Positions 1 through 12,600 of a stretch of 64,000 nucleotides of DNA are shown here, piece after piece; the stretch's first letter is position 1; each line of letters opens with the position of its first letter. The notes below the pieces were generated by a model that was not told the origin of the DNA, made no database searches, and saw nothing but the letters and a program-made list of their open reading frames with translations. The position numbers were made by a program, and so were the translations under genes. The stretch is from positions 20,356,338 through 20,420,337 of the forward strand of contig CM060199.1 in the NCBI GenBank assembly GCA_030562195.1. The letters run 5' to 3'. This stretch comes from Nipponacmea schrenckii (Eukaryota; Mollusca; Gastropoda; Lottiidae).

Positions 1-695
1 GAAATTGGTATTAAAACAGTACAGGGGCTCAAGATTTCTAATTAAACACCTGACAAATCAGTACAATAATAAGCTTTTATTGTAGTCATTGTCTTATTAT
101 GTCCATCTTGTCTGGACAATTGACAATTGGACATTTGAACATAAAACAGATGGGACCTGGGTTTAAACCATCATCTGGGAAATCAAAGGCAATTTTTAAC
201 AACAAGTCAACCTATTATTCATTAAATAGAACACAGGAGTGAAAAAAGTTTCTGTATAAGAGCAAGAATCAAACATGCTGGGCAAACTCATAAGACTGAA
301 GTAAACTTACCCTGAAATTGGTCTGTTTTTCTTTATTTCAAAAAATTGAGTTCCAGTATGATTGTACCTTGAGTTTGTTAAGGAAATTATTTTAAAATTT
401 TCATGAAAAATAACCAGAAATTTTTGGCGCTTTATTTGGTTAAAAATAGGATCCAAATTGGAATTATACTTCTTAAAATCACATGGTCCTTTGTAAGGTA
501 GAAAAAACTCCTATTTAGTTTTATTTCTTTTCAATTTTAGTCTTGGGTACAGAATTTGTTCTACAAATTCATAGTTGTCAGTTGTCTGTAAAAATATTTA
601 ACTGAATCAAACACAAATATTGAGCCTATTTTCACAGTCCAAAAGTATACTATAGAATACAGTTGAAATAGTATACAATTCATTGTTAAGGATAC
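1..695. other. Vasohibin intron 2 (partial), no further exon seen
   Basis: AT-rich sequence downstream of the exon 2 donor on the minus strand. I see no reading frame resembling the next vasohibin exon and no repeat structure, so the next exon is probably outside the window. Confidence 0.5.
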
Positions 696-1584
696 TGTAA
701 TTCTCTCATGTAATTTTGAATCTTTTCTAATTTATCAGCTACAGAAATATTGATAGGAAAACTATAAGGAGGCTGTGGAATAGGAACCTGAAATGAAGAT
801 GAGGGCAAGTTTAAACCTTTTTTCAGGGTTGATTTAGTCCTTGAATACTGTACATGTAAACTGACTTCAGAAGTATTACAAATGTACGAAAATCGCAGAA
901 TTCTTTCAAACATAACTCAAACTAGGAATTTTGCTTTTGATTTCTTTATGTCTTTTCTCTGTATGGCAGAGTCTTAAGAAATCATTTTGACATCCCAACG
1001 AGGATAATTGTATATACACATACACTTGAAGTCTCAAAATTAAGGTGAGGTGTGAACTGATCAGTTCAGTTTAAAGTTTCGTTTCTGAAACTAAAGTTTG
1101 ATAGGCCAAAGAGATGGAGAATCTGAAACACAGCTCAATTTCATTACTGTTTTTGTACCATCTATTAAATTAAATTCAAAATATTGATAACCTGTGGAAG
1201 GTCCTTGACACTCCTGATATTGCACACCATGCTATATCCACCAGGGTGATTTTTAGCTACATGATCCCACATTCTTTCCCATGTAGATTCATCAATAGGA
1301 AAACCATTTTTATTGACCCAAAACCAAACTCCATTCTCTTCTTTCCCATCTTCGTTATCATCATTATTATTTTTGATAGAAGATTGTGTGGGATATTTTT
1401 GTAAGCTTGGAGTTGGAGGTTTCATGGATGGTAGAGAGTGACGCCTCTTCTTTTTCTTCTTCACTCCTCTGTGTCTGGCAATGGGTGAAACTTGTTTCAA
1501 TTCTTCAGTAGTATCTTCTTCTTCTGAGATTCTAACTAGTGTACCATAATTACCAAGTGGGGAGTTCCTCCCTTGAGATGACAT
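696..1584 (-). CDS. VASH: Vasohibin (tubulinyl-Tyr carboxypeptidase), first two coding exons; gene continues off the left edge
   Basis: Vasohibins are cytosolic transglutaminase-like cysteine proteases that, with SVBP, remove the C-terminal tyrosine of alpha-tubulin (family knowledge). Exon 1 is 1192-1584 (131 codons from ATG at 1584) and ends CCACAG|GTTATC. Exon 2 is 696-787, after a TTTCAG acceptor, and ends TTACA|GTATCC inside a Gln codon (phase 2). Exon 1 opens with a Ser/Lys/Asp-rich, probably disordered leader with a KKKKKRR run (residues 42-48). The vasohibin signature follows: FWVNKNGFPIDESTWERMW (88-106), HVAKNHPGG, then DLPQ joined across the intron to VPIP. Exon 2 ends in the conserved KIQNYMRELQ. 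The leader differs from vertebrate leaders. The catalytic Cys/His/Ser region should lie left of position 1, so activity and the VASH1/VASH2 class cannot be judged. The first Met in frame with the conserved block was taken as start. Confidence 0.94.
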
Positions 1585-3100
1585 TTCTTAAAACCATTTC
1601 CAAAGAGTGAAGTTACTTGGAACTTAAAGATGACAAAAGCCTAACCTTGAAATAACCAATTTGGATTTTTATAAGCTTTAAAACTATAAAAAACAGTTAA
1701 GAAAGGTCAACTTATCTGCCATAAGTCTAATGAATTTACAGAAGTAGGCCTTTATTTCACACATAATAATCCTTCTCTTACTTGATAACTCAACCCTTCG
1801 CCTTAGTAAAGGATTCTAATAATACATTAAAAACAATTCCCAAGTTTTCACTGCCATGTTTCCGTGGGTAGCAAACTTGACCTTGACCAGCAAGTCACCA
1901 GTCTTTCTTTCATCCGCTCTTATCCATTTTAAAATCTGTTAGAAACAAGTACGATCGAACACATTGTATTTAAGATATATATTATTTTTAGTATAAATTA
2001 CAACTTTTGCAGCCCTTGTGGGTTTCTAGAAATACCAGTATAAAAAAGAAACATCTCGATGCTAATTTCATGGATCACATAATATATCAAGAAAATTCAT
2101 TTTGCAGATAGAAGTAACAATTCTTCAATAAATAAAATCTGGATATTTCATCTGAAAATACCTTTTCTCAGATCTTTTAAAATTGTGTTCAGATGGCAGA
2201 GAAGTTCTTAAAGTACACTGTGTTTGATTGTACAGTACGGTACTTATTTTTAACACATTATTAAATGAATTTTAGCAGACGAAACGAAAACAGGTGAATT
2301 GTAGACAATGCATTACAAGGTCGAGTTAGATACCCATGAAACATGGCAGCAAAAACCTGGGAATCATTTATTATATTATAATAAGTAGGGCCTACAGTAA
2401 TCATAAATAAAATGTGTCAAATATTATTTTTCTGCTCCTTATTTTCAGATATGGTATGGTTAGTGCAAATCACAACATATTAACAGAACATGTAAATGTA
2501 GGTTTAGGGGTAGGCTATAGGTCATGACTTTACTTCTTACCCCCTACTATTTTCTATAGGCCTATTTAATTTATTGTCGATCATCAAAATTGTCAATCTG
2601 ATCAATGCAATAGCAATAGCCATAAATAAGGGGCTAGGCGTGCCGGGTCATAATATTAAGTCCAAACTTTTTCCAAGGCAGTGCACGAGATAATGTGGAA
2701 TATTCTGAATTAGAGCTTACTTTACCTTTCAAGAATCTCTTCATTACATGATTCGATAAACGGACAAATAAATTACGAGCGCCATTCTAAATAATTTATT
2801 TTTTCTTCGTGGGAGTCGCCATTTGTTTACTGGTTGTTATCACAATTCTGTTTATATCCGGTTAACGACACCCTTCAAGAATTATTCCTTAAATACAGTC
2901 CCACATGTATTAGAAGATAGAATTCTAAATCAATGTTTCCTTAACACGGTATATTTTAGAAATACAGCAAGAATCATTTAAATATTATTATCACACATTT
3001 TGAAAAATATCAAACATTATTACGACAACCACACTTAGAAAATTTTAATTTTTTACGGATCGATTTCAATTTCGTCCATCGTACCTAGCAGACAACTGAA
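1585..3100. promoter_or_regulatory. Head-to-head intergenic region between vasohibin and ERG28
   Basis: About 1.5 kb separates the two divergent start codons, so both promoters must lie here unless there are distant 5' exons. The sequence is AT-rich with no CpG-rich core, no convincing ORF and no repeat that I recognise. Exact start sites cannot be placed by eye. Confidence 0.45.
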
Positions 3101-4963
3101 ATGGCTGAACCAGAAACTTTTCCTCAAAAGTACATTCGTTATCTTAGAGTATGGATAGGTTTTGTAGCTGTCATGGCCTTAGGAAATACAGTTCAATGTT
3201 TTGTTGACCCCCAACTTCTAAAATCAAAACTTTACACTGTAAATCCTGAGGCAAACGGTAAGAAATTCTGTCGGAATTCTGTTTGAATAACCTAAGACTC
3301 AGTAACTAACGAGTACAAAATTTTGTCTTTAGACCTTTTGCCTCTGCTAATGAGCTGTATGTTTTGGACAAATGAATTCACCAGGGTAGGCTTATACATT
3401 GGACATAACAAGATGGGTGCCAGGTAGCATAATCATAGCTTTATAGGAGCAGTTTTAGATTCATAATTATTTTTAAATTGATTAAATCATCTTTATGAAA
3501 TAAAAATGTATTTTATGTTTTAAAGTAAATGGATTGGTAGCAAATTTATTTGGAATATGGACTTTATTATCAGCGGCTTTAAGATTTTATTGTGCAATAG
3601 ATATTTTTAATAAAGCGTAAGTATTAACTGAAATCTATGTAACTAATCTATGTTCTAACTTAAGCCGGATCTCGGCCGATTGTCATTGACATTATAACTA
3701 TTCTTTGAAGCAGACCTCTTTCGGAAGCCCTCATGTACTTCAACATCAATGTTATCCAGCTGACATACACTCCTGTCTCCATCAAATGATGCAATGACTA
3801 GGCCTATTGTTAGTTATTAGAGTAGGTCATACAGCTCATGAATCTATTGTTAGCCTATTATTAGTGGTTGCTGCATAATTAATATTCTACATATTACATG
3901 ACAAAATAATCAATTATTATTATTGTTTAAATACTGTTATTTGGGCAGAGTAATTTTTATTTTAAAAAAAAATACGTTATTGCAATCACATACAACAGAC
4001 AGCCATGTCAACCTTTCATGGGTCAAAGTTTAATCATAGAACTACTTAGAGTAGGCCTACAGAACTATGGCTTAACTCCATGGCTAAGACTGTGCTCTAA
4101 GCATGGTAGACAGAAGACTGGATGTTTAATATATAATATTAAAAATGTAACAATTAAAGTGTAGCAGCCTCTTTTTCTCATTTAGTTTATTTTCATATAT
4201 TTCAGATTATATCATTTAACATATTTTTCATTCTACTTGGCATTAGGCCATTTTGTATCTGAGGTTTTAGTTTTTAAAACAGCAACATTCAGTGTTGGAA
4301 TAATGGCCCCTTTAATAGTTTCTAGTGAGTATGAGATTAATTAAACCCAGTTTGGCTGTATGAGCTGCTTTAATGGGATATTAGCATGTGCAGCTATTAT
4401 TTTTGCATAGCACACTGGTTAGAGCATTGGTTCTTTACGTCACAACATTATTTGCTTGGATACATTGAAATTGTTGGACGTGAGTTCAAATCTCAATTGG
4501 TGTGTGAAAGTTCAATGACCTTGAATAAGTCATCTTCACTCATAATTCCAGTCCAGCCAGCTGTAAATGGGTACGGATAACCCGGGAAAGATCAATGCCA
4601 AGAGGTTTGGCCAAGCACAAGTCATGGCAGACTTAAATATAGTTGTTTCTTTCTTTTCTTTGTTTTTTTGATATACCGGGTATAGCATTGATTATTGTGT
4701 GCTCACTTTAAAGAACTAGAAAATTAAATTTTGAATCTATTTGTTCACATTTATTGTGTAAAAGGTGGACCAAAATTCTTGTATGTATTTTTTTATGTTT
4801 TTCAATTAACCATTTGTGCCTTGCAGGTTTATCAATATTAACAATGTCTATAGGATATGGCTACTTAAAAAAAGCTCAAAAGAATGTGGAAGATATCAGG
4901 GTTGAGAATAGAGAAGTTGCTGGTCATTTTAAAAGTGGGAAATATAAACTTCGTAAAGATTAA
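3101..4963 (+). CDS. ERG28: ERG28 homologue (ergosterol biosynthesis 28, ER sterol scaffold), complete, four exons
   Basis: ERG28 is a small four-helix ER membrane protein that tethers the sterol C4-demethylation enzymes (family knowledge). Exons: 3101-3257, 3526-3616, 4206-4324, 4827-4963; introns are GT-AG in phases 1, 2, 1. The product is 167 aa. Exon 1 carries YLRVWIGFVAVMALGNTVQ, matching the family's Leu-Arg-x-Trp/GNT-Q start. Exon 2 reads VNGLVANLFGIWTLLSA then YCAIDI. Exon 3 has LYHLTYFSFYLALGHFVSE and a MAPL stretch. Exon 4 finishes helix 4 (SIGYGYL) and ends in a charged tail. Vertebrate forms are about 140 aa; this one has a longer N-terminus (MAEPETFPQKYI) and a longer Lys-rich C-terminus. 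The stop codon overlaps a candidate AATAAA (4963-4968). Intron 3 carries a SINE. Start: first Met in frame, just upstream of the conserved block. Confidence 0.94.
4390..4645 (+). mobile_element. tRNA-derived SINE, copy 1 (ERG28 intron 3)
   Basis: The head resembles a tRNA with pol III boxes: A-box-like TAGCACACTGGTTAGAGC near 4408 and B-box-like GACGTGAGTTCAAATCTC near 4477. The central part (about 4500-4615) is nearly the same as in the second copy at about 61650, including CAGCTGTAAATGGGTACGG. Such a central block recurs in mollusc tRNA-SINEs; I do not assign a named family. The tRNA head is too degraded to be a tRNA gene. Confidence 0.75.
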
Positions 4964-5532
4964 ATAAAGATTTAGTCATCAGGTGATTTTTATTCCAAAT
5001 TTTATCTTTTCTTTTGTAACATTTATAGTTTTTTATTAAAAAGTTAAATTGTTATTAAACTGTATGTACCAATATCTGACTTTTATAAATTATTATCCCA
5101 TTCTGGACTTTCTTTCCTTTTAGTTTTCTTTGTAAACCTTCACATTGTATTTATTAAGATATGAAATAATACCTTGGAATTTTTATAAAAACAATATAGA
5201 ATGGTTGTATTTATACAGGTAATGTTAAAGATTTTAATTGTATTTTGTATATTTGTGTTCATAGTGCACTGTTTTAACCCCTAATAGGCTTAATCAAAGA
5301 TCTGCATAATAATCAGCTACAAAAAATCATTAATTTAGTTAATTCATAGTTATAAAATTTTTGTTCTGATTTTCCTTCCATACAAAATGTCTTGTATATC
5401 AAACACTTCTTTTAGTATTACTCAGCCATATTCAAAATAATAAAATTGCAAACATACTAAATGAACTTTTAAATCAGTACCATACTGATGTATATATTCA
5501 ACTTAGATGTGTCCCAGGGTTTTAAGAATTAA
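4964..5532. other. ERG28 3' flank
   Basis: AT-rich sequence after the ERG28 stop with several ATTAAA/AATAAA-like hexamers (for example ATTAAA near 5035 and AATAAA near 5438). No gene or repeat is seen. Confidence 0.4.
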
Positions 5533-6186
5533 TTAAAGGGATAATAGCCGTTTGAATACACTCGTCCTACATTGAAAATTTGTGTTTAATATTGACTATT
5601 GGTTAAATAAGTATGTATCCCACACTGATGAATTTTTACAAAGCAAGAATAAAACTATATTTGGATTTCTTTCCTTGCGGGAAATCAATATGTTAGAGTT
5701 ACTTCCCTTAATAATTACAATTTGAGAATCGCTTAAAGGGATAATAACCGTTAGAAGAAACACAAAATTTTAATTTCACTCAAACTTGACAAATAACAGT
5801 ATCAGTGGACTTACCTGGCGTCATCACTATGCATTAAAATCCCTCTCTAATTCAATAAATCAACAAAATCAAGTAGTTAATAATAAAACGCTTAATACCT
5901 CCTTCAAGCGATTTTCGGATTGTAGATTTAAAAGGGAAGTAACTCTTACATATATATTTCCTGCAAGGATGTTTTAGCGCTGATTTCCCAGACGTTTTTA
6001 TTTCCAAACATAATGGAATCCTTGCTTGCTCACTTTTTTGAAAAAAATCCAAATATAGTTTTATTCTCGCTTTTAGAAAATAAATCAAGTGTGGGATACA
6101 TAGGCTACTTATTTAACTAATAGTCAATATTAAACACAAATATTAGACGTATGACGAGTGTATTCTAACGGCTATTATCCCTTTAA
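5533..6186. mobile_element. Non-autonomous fold-back element (MITE-like) flanked by TTAA
   Basis: Long terminal inverted repeats: AGGGATAATAGCCGTT (5537 onward) matches the reverse complement of the right end (about 6167-6182). Homology continues for roughly 150 bp per side through TGTTTAATATTGACTATT and ATGTATCCCACACT. Internal arms also pair (around 5673-5740 with 5880-5975). TTAA lies outside both ends (5533-5536, 6183-6186), compatible with a TTAA target-site duplication. No transposase ORF. The superfamily is uncertain, because the termini do not start with the usual piggyBac CCC. Confidence 0.75.
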
Positions 6187-6609
6187 GGTCACGATTAGTT
6201 TCTTCTCATATCCAAACATAACCTGACAAAATTGACAATAAAACAATATATGAATATTTTATTAATAAAACACTATCACAGACAATGATACAATTGTTAA
6301 GTACATGTAGTTTATATTGCCAAAGCTCTGTGCAATTATTTGTAACAAATTAATGAATTAAGCTGCAATAATTGTCCATTCAATGAAAAGCTTTGCCCCT
6401 ACATCGTATGACACGCAAATCAGTTTTTGCTTTAAAAAGTGATTTGGTAATGTATCTGTTATGTAGAATTGTCACAGCTTTATCTTAGTAAAATCTCAAG
6501 TGACTTTAGCTTCAAAGCCGAAGAAATATTACATTGAATATTACATTTAATGCTGCTTTTTAAACTGGTTATTTTTTTCTCCATTTTTCACATCAATCTT
6601 GACATAGAT
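6187..6609. terminator. 3' flank of gene copy A with polyadenylation signal
   Basis: Convergent space between ERG28 and copy A. On the minus strand an AATAAA reads at 6263-6258, about 350 nt after the copy A stop; its use is inferred. No other structure is seen. Confidence 0.4.
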
Positions 6610-9600
6610 TTATGTCTTTGGTTTATTTGCAGTGGAGATTGATTTATATGCTGTGGAAGGTTTATTCTCCAGATTTTTCTTCAACAGATTATTAAATTTG
6701 GTATTTACGGTAGTAGATGGTTTTGAATTTTCTTGTTTGCCCAGCAAGGTAGATTTACGTTTTGCTAATTCTTTTTTCAATAATTTATTATTTATACTTG
6801 TCTCTGTAGTTGGTAATAAAATACCTTGGGCCAGATGCTGTACCATCACTTCCTCAGCATTCTTAGACTTCAGTTGTTGTGTTATATTTTCTCGAATCTG
6901 ATGGATTTTTTCTGAAAGAGAGTTGGGGATTGCTTTCCCTTGTTCTTCAGCTGCGCTTCCAGGATGCCTAATTTTGTTGACCTTTTGTATTTGCTCCACG
7001 ACTTTATTCTCTTTTTCTCTGTCCTTAACAAATGAATTAACTTTTTTCGCAATTTCTTGAAGTGGTTTTGTTTTATTTGGTTTGATCTCAAATTTTGCTT
7101 TCACTTCTGCTTTTTTTGTCTGATCCTCCTCTTTAATTGGTGTCAAATTTTCCTTCGAGAGACTTGATACACTTTCTGAGGTAAGTTTGTCCAGTGCTTC
7201 ACCTAAAGATGAAGCTCGATCAGCTAACTAAAAAAAAAAAATATCTTCAATTTTTATTTTAATGATCATTGCTTGAATTCCATTTGTCTTTTTGAAGGAT
7301 AGGGTGTTTAACATGTTTTTAAATAAGCAAAAAAAAAAAATTTTATGTGTAGGCTGGAAACAGTATGTGTAGGCTGGAAATGGTATCTGTAGTCTGGAAA
7401 TGGTATGTGGGGAATGGAAATAGTGTGTGTAGGCTGGAAATGGTATGTGTAAGCTGGAAATAGTATGTGTAGACTAGAAATGGTATTGTGTATACTGGAA
7501 GTAGTATGCGTAGGATGGAAATAGTGTGTGAAGGCTGAAAATAGTGTGTGAAGTCTGGAAATAGTATGTGTGGAATGGAAATGGTATGTTTAGGCGGGAA
7601 ATGTTATGTATAGGCTGGAAATAGTATATGTAGGCTGGAAATTGTATATGCTGGAAGTGGTATGTGGGAATGGTATGTGTAGGATGGAAATTGTATGTTT
7701 AGGCTGGAAATGGTATGTGTAGGCTGGAAATAGTATGTGGGCTGAAAATGGTATGCGTAGGCTGGAAATAGTATGTGTAGGATGAAAATAGTATGTTGGC
7801 AGGAAATGGTATGTGTAGGCTGGAAATAGTATATGGGCAGAAAATGGTATGTGAAGGTTGGGCATAGTATGTGTTAGCTGGAAATAGTACCGTATGTGTA
7901 GGCTGGAAATAATATGCCTGCCCTTTATTGTCTTAAATTCTGCCAAAGTTGCATATTTCCCCTACAGGTTTGGTCATGGACCCACATCAAATATACTGGG
8001 ACAATATTCCAATTGTTATCTTTGGGACTTATTCTTAATATTTTCTCATCACATCTCAAGTTCATCCTTAGATGATCTAAGATCTGTGGACATAATCTTT
8101 CCAAGGTTCTGATATATATATAATGATAGGAAGGTGGCATACTGCTTACATCAAACTTTGAATATGAAACTTGAGTCAAATAATTTATGACCATTACTTA
8201 CTGGCCAAGAAAATAGAATTTCTTTCATAAAAAAGCGTAAAGAAGAGTAAAGTATCATATTATTATACATTATTGTATTTTAAGACAAAAAACCTGTAAA
8301 ACCCCTGTAGTGTTCTTAGGAGCTGGATATGGCTGCAAAGGGCCTTTTCATTGGTATCTGTGAGATACATAGAGGGATTAGTGAGATAACAAACCAAAAA
8401 GTAGGTATGCCTTTAACCAATGGAAAGGGTCACTGATGAAGGACAACTTAGTCCGTTAAATGATGACCATTAAACTCCTATTGTATATTAAACTGACTTA
8501 CTGCTTGTCCTTGATTATCATCCAACTTTTGATTGAGATGTTCACCAATTGAGTTGATTGAATCATCAAAATGAGAGATATCTTGTTTGAGCTGTACTTG
8601 GTGTACTTCTATATTGTGTACGACTTCTAAAATTCTCTTGTACACATTTTCTAATATGTGTATCTTGTTTAATGCATTAGCCTATAATCAAATAAAAAAT
8701 AGACTTCAATTGCATGATGGAAACAAAAAGAAAGTCTGACCCGGACCAGAATTTAGCAGAACATCTCTGCAGATTATGTTCTGGCATATAGAACAAAGAG
8801 AAGATAGTTAAATGACATTCCTATCAGTCATGTTAGATCAAAGCTGATGTTATCACTAGGAAGAAGTGGACTAAGTCAGGAGGTCAACCTACATGGCCTT
8901 GGTATATAACCATTAAGCTAAAACAAGTACATGTATTTATTTATATGGTCTTTGAGTAGCATAAGCCAAATTAAGTGGTAAAATTCAAAGGTACTCTCTA
9001 GATAGCCACCATGGCTCCTATAAACAAAGGGCTCACCTGTTCTTTGTTCAAGTTATCGAAGACCTGTTGGGTGTGTCTATGAGCTAGAGCTACAGCAGTT
9101 ATACCAGCTTTATTAGATTGATCACTCAATTTAATATTGACTATATCTTTAATTAAATTTTCTAATTCATTGTGAGAGGTCTTAATATTCCTCTCTAAGT
9201 CTTCATTAGATCTTCTTAAAAATGCAACATCATTCTTTAAAGTAGTTAATGTCCTTAGCCTTTCCATATTTTCTGAGGACTGTAATAGAGAATACCCAAG
9301 TTAGATTAAAGAAGTTGATAGGCAGTGAATAGAGAATATACTCATTTATACTGTTAGCCTTGAATAAGATTACTACATTTGCTGAATATTATTTATTTTC
9401 TCAGGCATCATGGTTATCTTCAGCTACATTAAACTTGGTTTGGGCTGGCACTATTGAGGCCACTAAAGGTAAAAAGCTGTGTATTATAGACTGATATATA
9501 CAGTATTTTGGGTTGGTATTTGATCTATCTTTGGCTACATGTGGATTTAATTAAAGTCTTTTTGCTAGTAAAGAACTGCATATATATATATTCTCAAATT

Positions 9601-12600
9601 CTTACCTGGGGATTATCAATTCTCTTTATATCATCTTGTAGAGACTTAACTCTCTTTTGTATGGATGATATACTATTGGCCAAACTTTTTCGCTCCCCTT
9701 CATCAGATATCACCCTACCATACAGTTCATCATAGGTTTGATCTGATTTCACTTGTCTCTTGTCAAATACTGTCAACTTATTCTCCATGTCTTGAAGACC
9801 ATCAGCTAACATTTTCTGGTTATTCAGGATTTTCATTATCAATGGATTGCTCTGTAAAAGACAAAGATGTTCAAATCCTAAAACCAAAACACCCATGGCC
9901 GATAATTGTGTGAAAATTTGTTCAATTTGTTGTGGTATTTATTATCTAGAATAGTGAAAATTCTTCACAACGCACCAGAATTGTTTTCTTGTCTTCAAGC
10001 CTATGTTACTTAATCAACTTAATCTTCCGCTATGATTGGATGCCAAAGGATGTCAGATTCAGCAACCTTTCTGACAATCTCTGGCCAATAATAAAACTAA
10101 GGAAGTGTATCTAGCACCGAATCTAGCAAAAATGAATTGAACTGATCGAGCTTAAACAGATACGGTACCTTTAATTCTGATTTTGTAGAATGAACTTTCC
10201 GTCTCAAGACCTTCATCAGTTCAGTCATCTGATCTTGTTTTTCTTTCATGAGTTCTAATTCATTCTTGTTGAAATCATCTTCTTTCCTGGCTGCAGCGAG
10301 ATAAGCTTGGAGTTTATCCATATTATTACTAATCGTCTCTAGATCTAAGTCAGACTTCCGCTTAGATTGACTTAAAATTCTCAGGTCGCGATTGTTGGTT
10401 GCACGTTGACTCTTGAGTTTTGAGATCTCATTTTGCATCAGGTTTGATAATTGTATAAGTTGATCCATTTTGTTTTTCATCTTCAGATATGCATGTTGTG
10501 ATTCTCCTTCACGCGAGTTCTTGACCTCTATATCTTGTAATGTCTTTGCCATATCTGCTTTCATTTGCTAAAAAAATATCCATGAATAATTGAACGCGGG
10601 TGCAAGACAAAATAAAAATTTGTTTCAGTGAAACTCTGTTGCATAAAAACGCTAAGTATGACATATTTGGTTTACAGTTGGTCCACTCTCATTATCCAAA
10701 ATCTATCTCTGAAGGGAGTATCAATCCATAAACATTAGTATCGAGTGGCCTCTTTATGTTGAAGGTGGTCAATTTGTGAATAAAAAAGTGGTGTAGTGGC
10801 GTGATAATGATGCTGATGATGGTGTCATCGATTTTTTACTAGGGTCCAAATGTCCAATGCTATGTGCAGAATGTTTATAGTGTTTTCTGAAAGGGATAAT
10901 CGGTCTTAAAATGAACATTAAATTTGAAAATTCTAGACTTGGCAAATTAGAGCTTATTCATCAGTAAACATACCTGCTACCATAAATAACATAAAAAAAA
11001 TAAATAAATATCCAAAAAACTAAGTAATTATCCATAAAGATGTATTTGATTATTGAAAAATGCTTAATAAATTGATTAAGCATTTTCACAGATGACTTAG
11101 TTTTGTAAGTTTTCCAGATTTTAAGGGATTCTGTTACTTTATATGACACTAGGTAAGTGATGAATATATACTCATATTGACCATTCTAGATTTAACTAAA
11201 ATTTAATGTTCATTCAAAGAGCAGTATCTCTTTAACTCATTCAAGAATGAAACCCTACTTGAAGTAAATCACTGTGTTTATACGCCCACACATAAATGTG
11301 GGCGTATATTGTAGTCGCCCCTGTCTGTCTGTCCGTCCGTCTGTCTGTCTGTCCGTCTGCCTGTCCACAATTGTTGTGAACACGATAGAGACCACATTTC
11401 TTGATGAATTTTAATGAAACTTGGGATGAGTCTATGTAATGACACAAGGATGAAGCCTATCGAAAATGAAACCAATCGAAAAATATTTACTATGAATTAT
11501 TGCCCTTGTCCTAAAATTCCTTGTGAACACGATAGGGAGCCGGGTTCTTGATGGAATTTGATGAAACTTGGTGTGAGTGTTTGTAATAATTCGAGGATAG
11601 ACCCTATTGAAAATAAGACTAATCAAAATATATTTATTGAGTTATTGGCCTTGTTCTTTAAAACGTGTTCACTTTATCAGCCTCTGATTCTTTGTAGACT
11701 TGATAGAGATCTGGTTTCTTGATAGATTTTGACAAAGCATGATTTGAGCCTTTTGAACTACCCAAAGAAGAAACCGATTGCAAATTTAGCTTACCGAAAA
11801 ATATTTACTTTGAGTAATTGACTTTGTCCACAAATTTCTTGTGAATACGATAGGAAGTTGTGTTCTTGATGTGTTTTGATGAAGTTGGTGTATTTGTAAC
11901 ATCCTAAGGATGTACCCTATTCAAAGCCAGGCAAATCGAACATATCTAATAGAGTTATTGTTCTTTAAAACGTGTTAAATTTATTGTTTACAAGACAGAG
12001 AGGGCTGGTTTCTTCGTGAAATTTGATGAAACTTAGTATGAGCCTTTGATAAGCCACACAAAGAATACTTTCATTAAAGATTGTGCCTTATGGCCCTTGC
12101 TCAATTTTTTGTTTATGTTATTTTCTTTGTATGATATTGTGGTTTGCAAATATTGTGTATTCAATTTGAGTAGCTTCCCTTGAAAGAAAATGGGGGTCTT
12201 TGAAATAATGAGAGTAGTTGAGTAAGTTATATCTATTGATTTAGGGGCCATTCTATCACATTTAAACTTCAACAAATCACCAAGTAAGCCCAGGCATTAC
12301 CTTTTATCAACTCACTTGTTTTATTTTTTTTTTTCTTAATTTCTAAAATTTCACAATTCATGTCACATCACAATTCATGTCACATCAACTGTCTGTCTTA
12401 ACTTATATAATGCCTTTTTGTGAACAAAAAATAACACTCTATTGGCAGGTATGGTGGGCGTATTACGATGGGCCATCGCTATTTTGTTTGGATGTAAAGA
12501 GGGACTGTAAGGAATGACATTGGAAAAAAGTACCATGTATAACCGTTTCCCTTCCAACCAATCTTACCTTAAAGTTTTTTACTTTAATTTCAAGTTCATT

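Noticed and set aside
4408..4494. tRNA gene at the head of the first SINE
   Set aside because: A- and B-box-like motifs only; stems are not complementary and the same sequence recurs with a SINE body.
7590..7946. 118-codon minus-strand open frame rich in HTIS/FPAYTYHF repeats
   Set aside because: It is the 20-bp minisatellite read through; no conservation in copy B and no start context.
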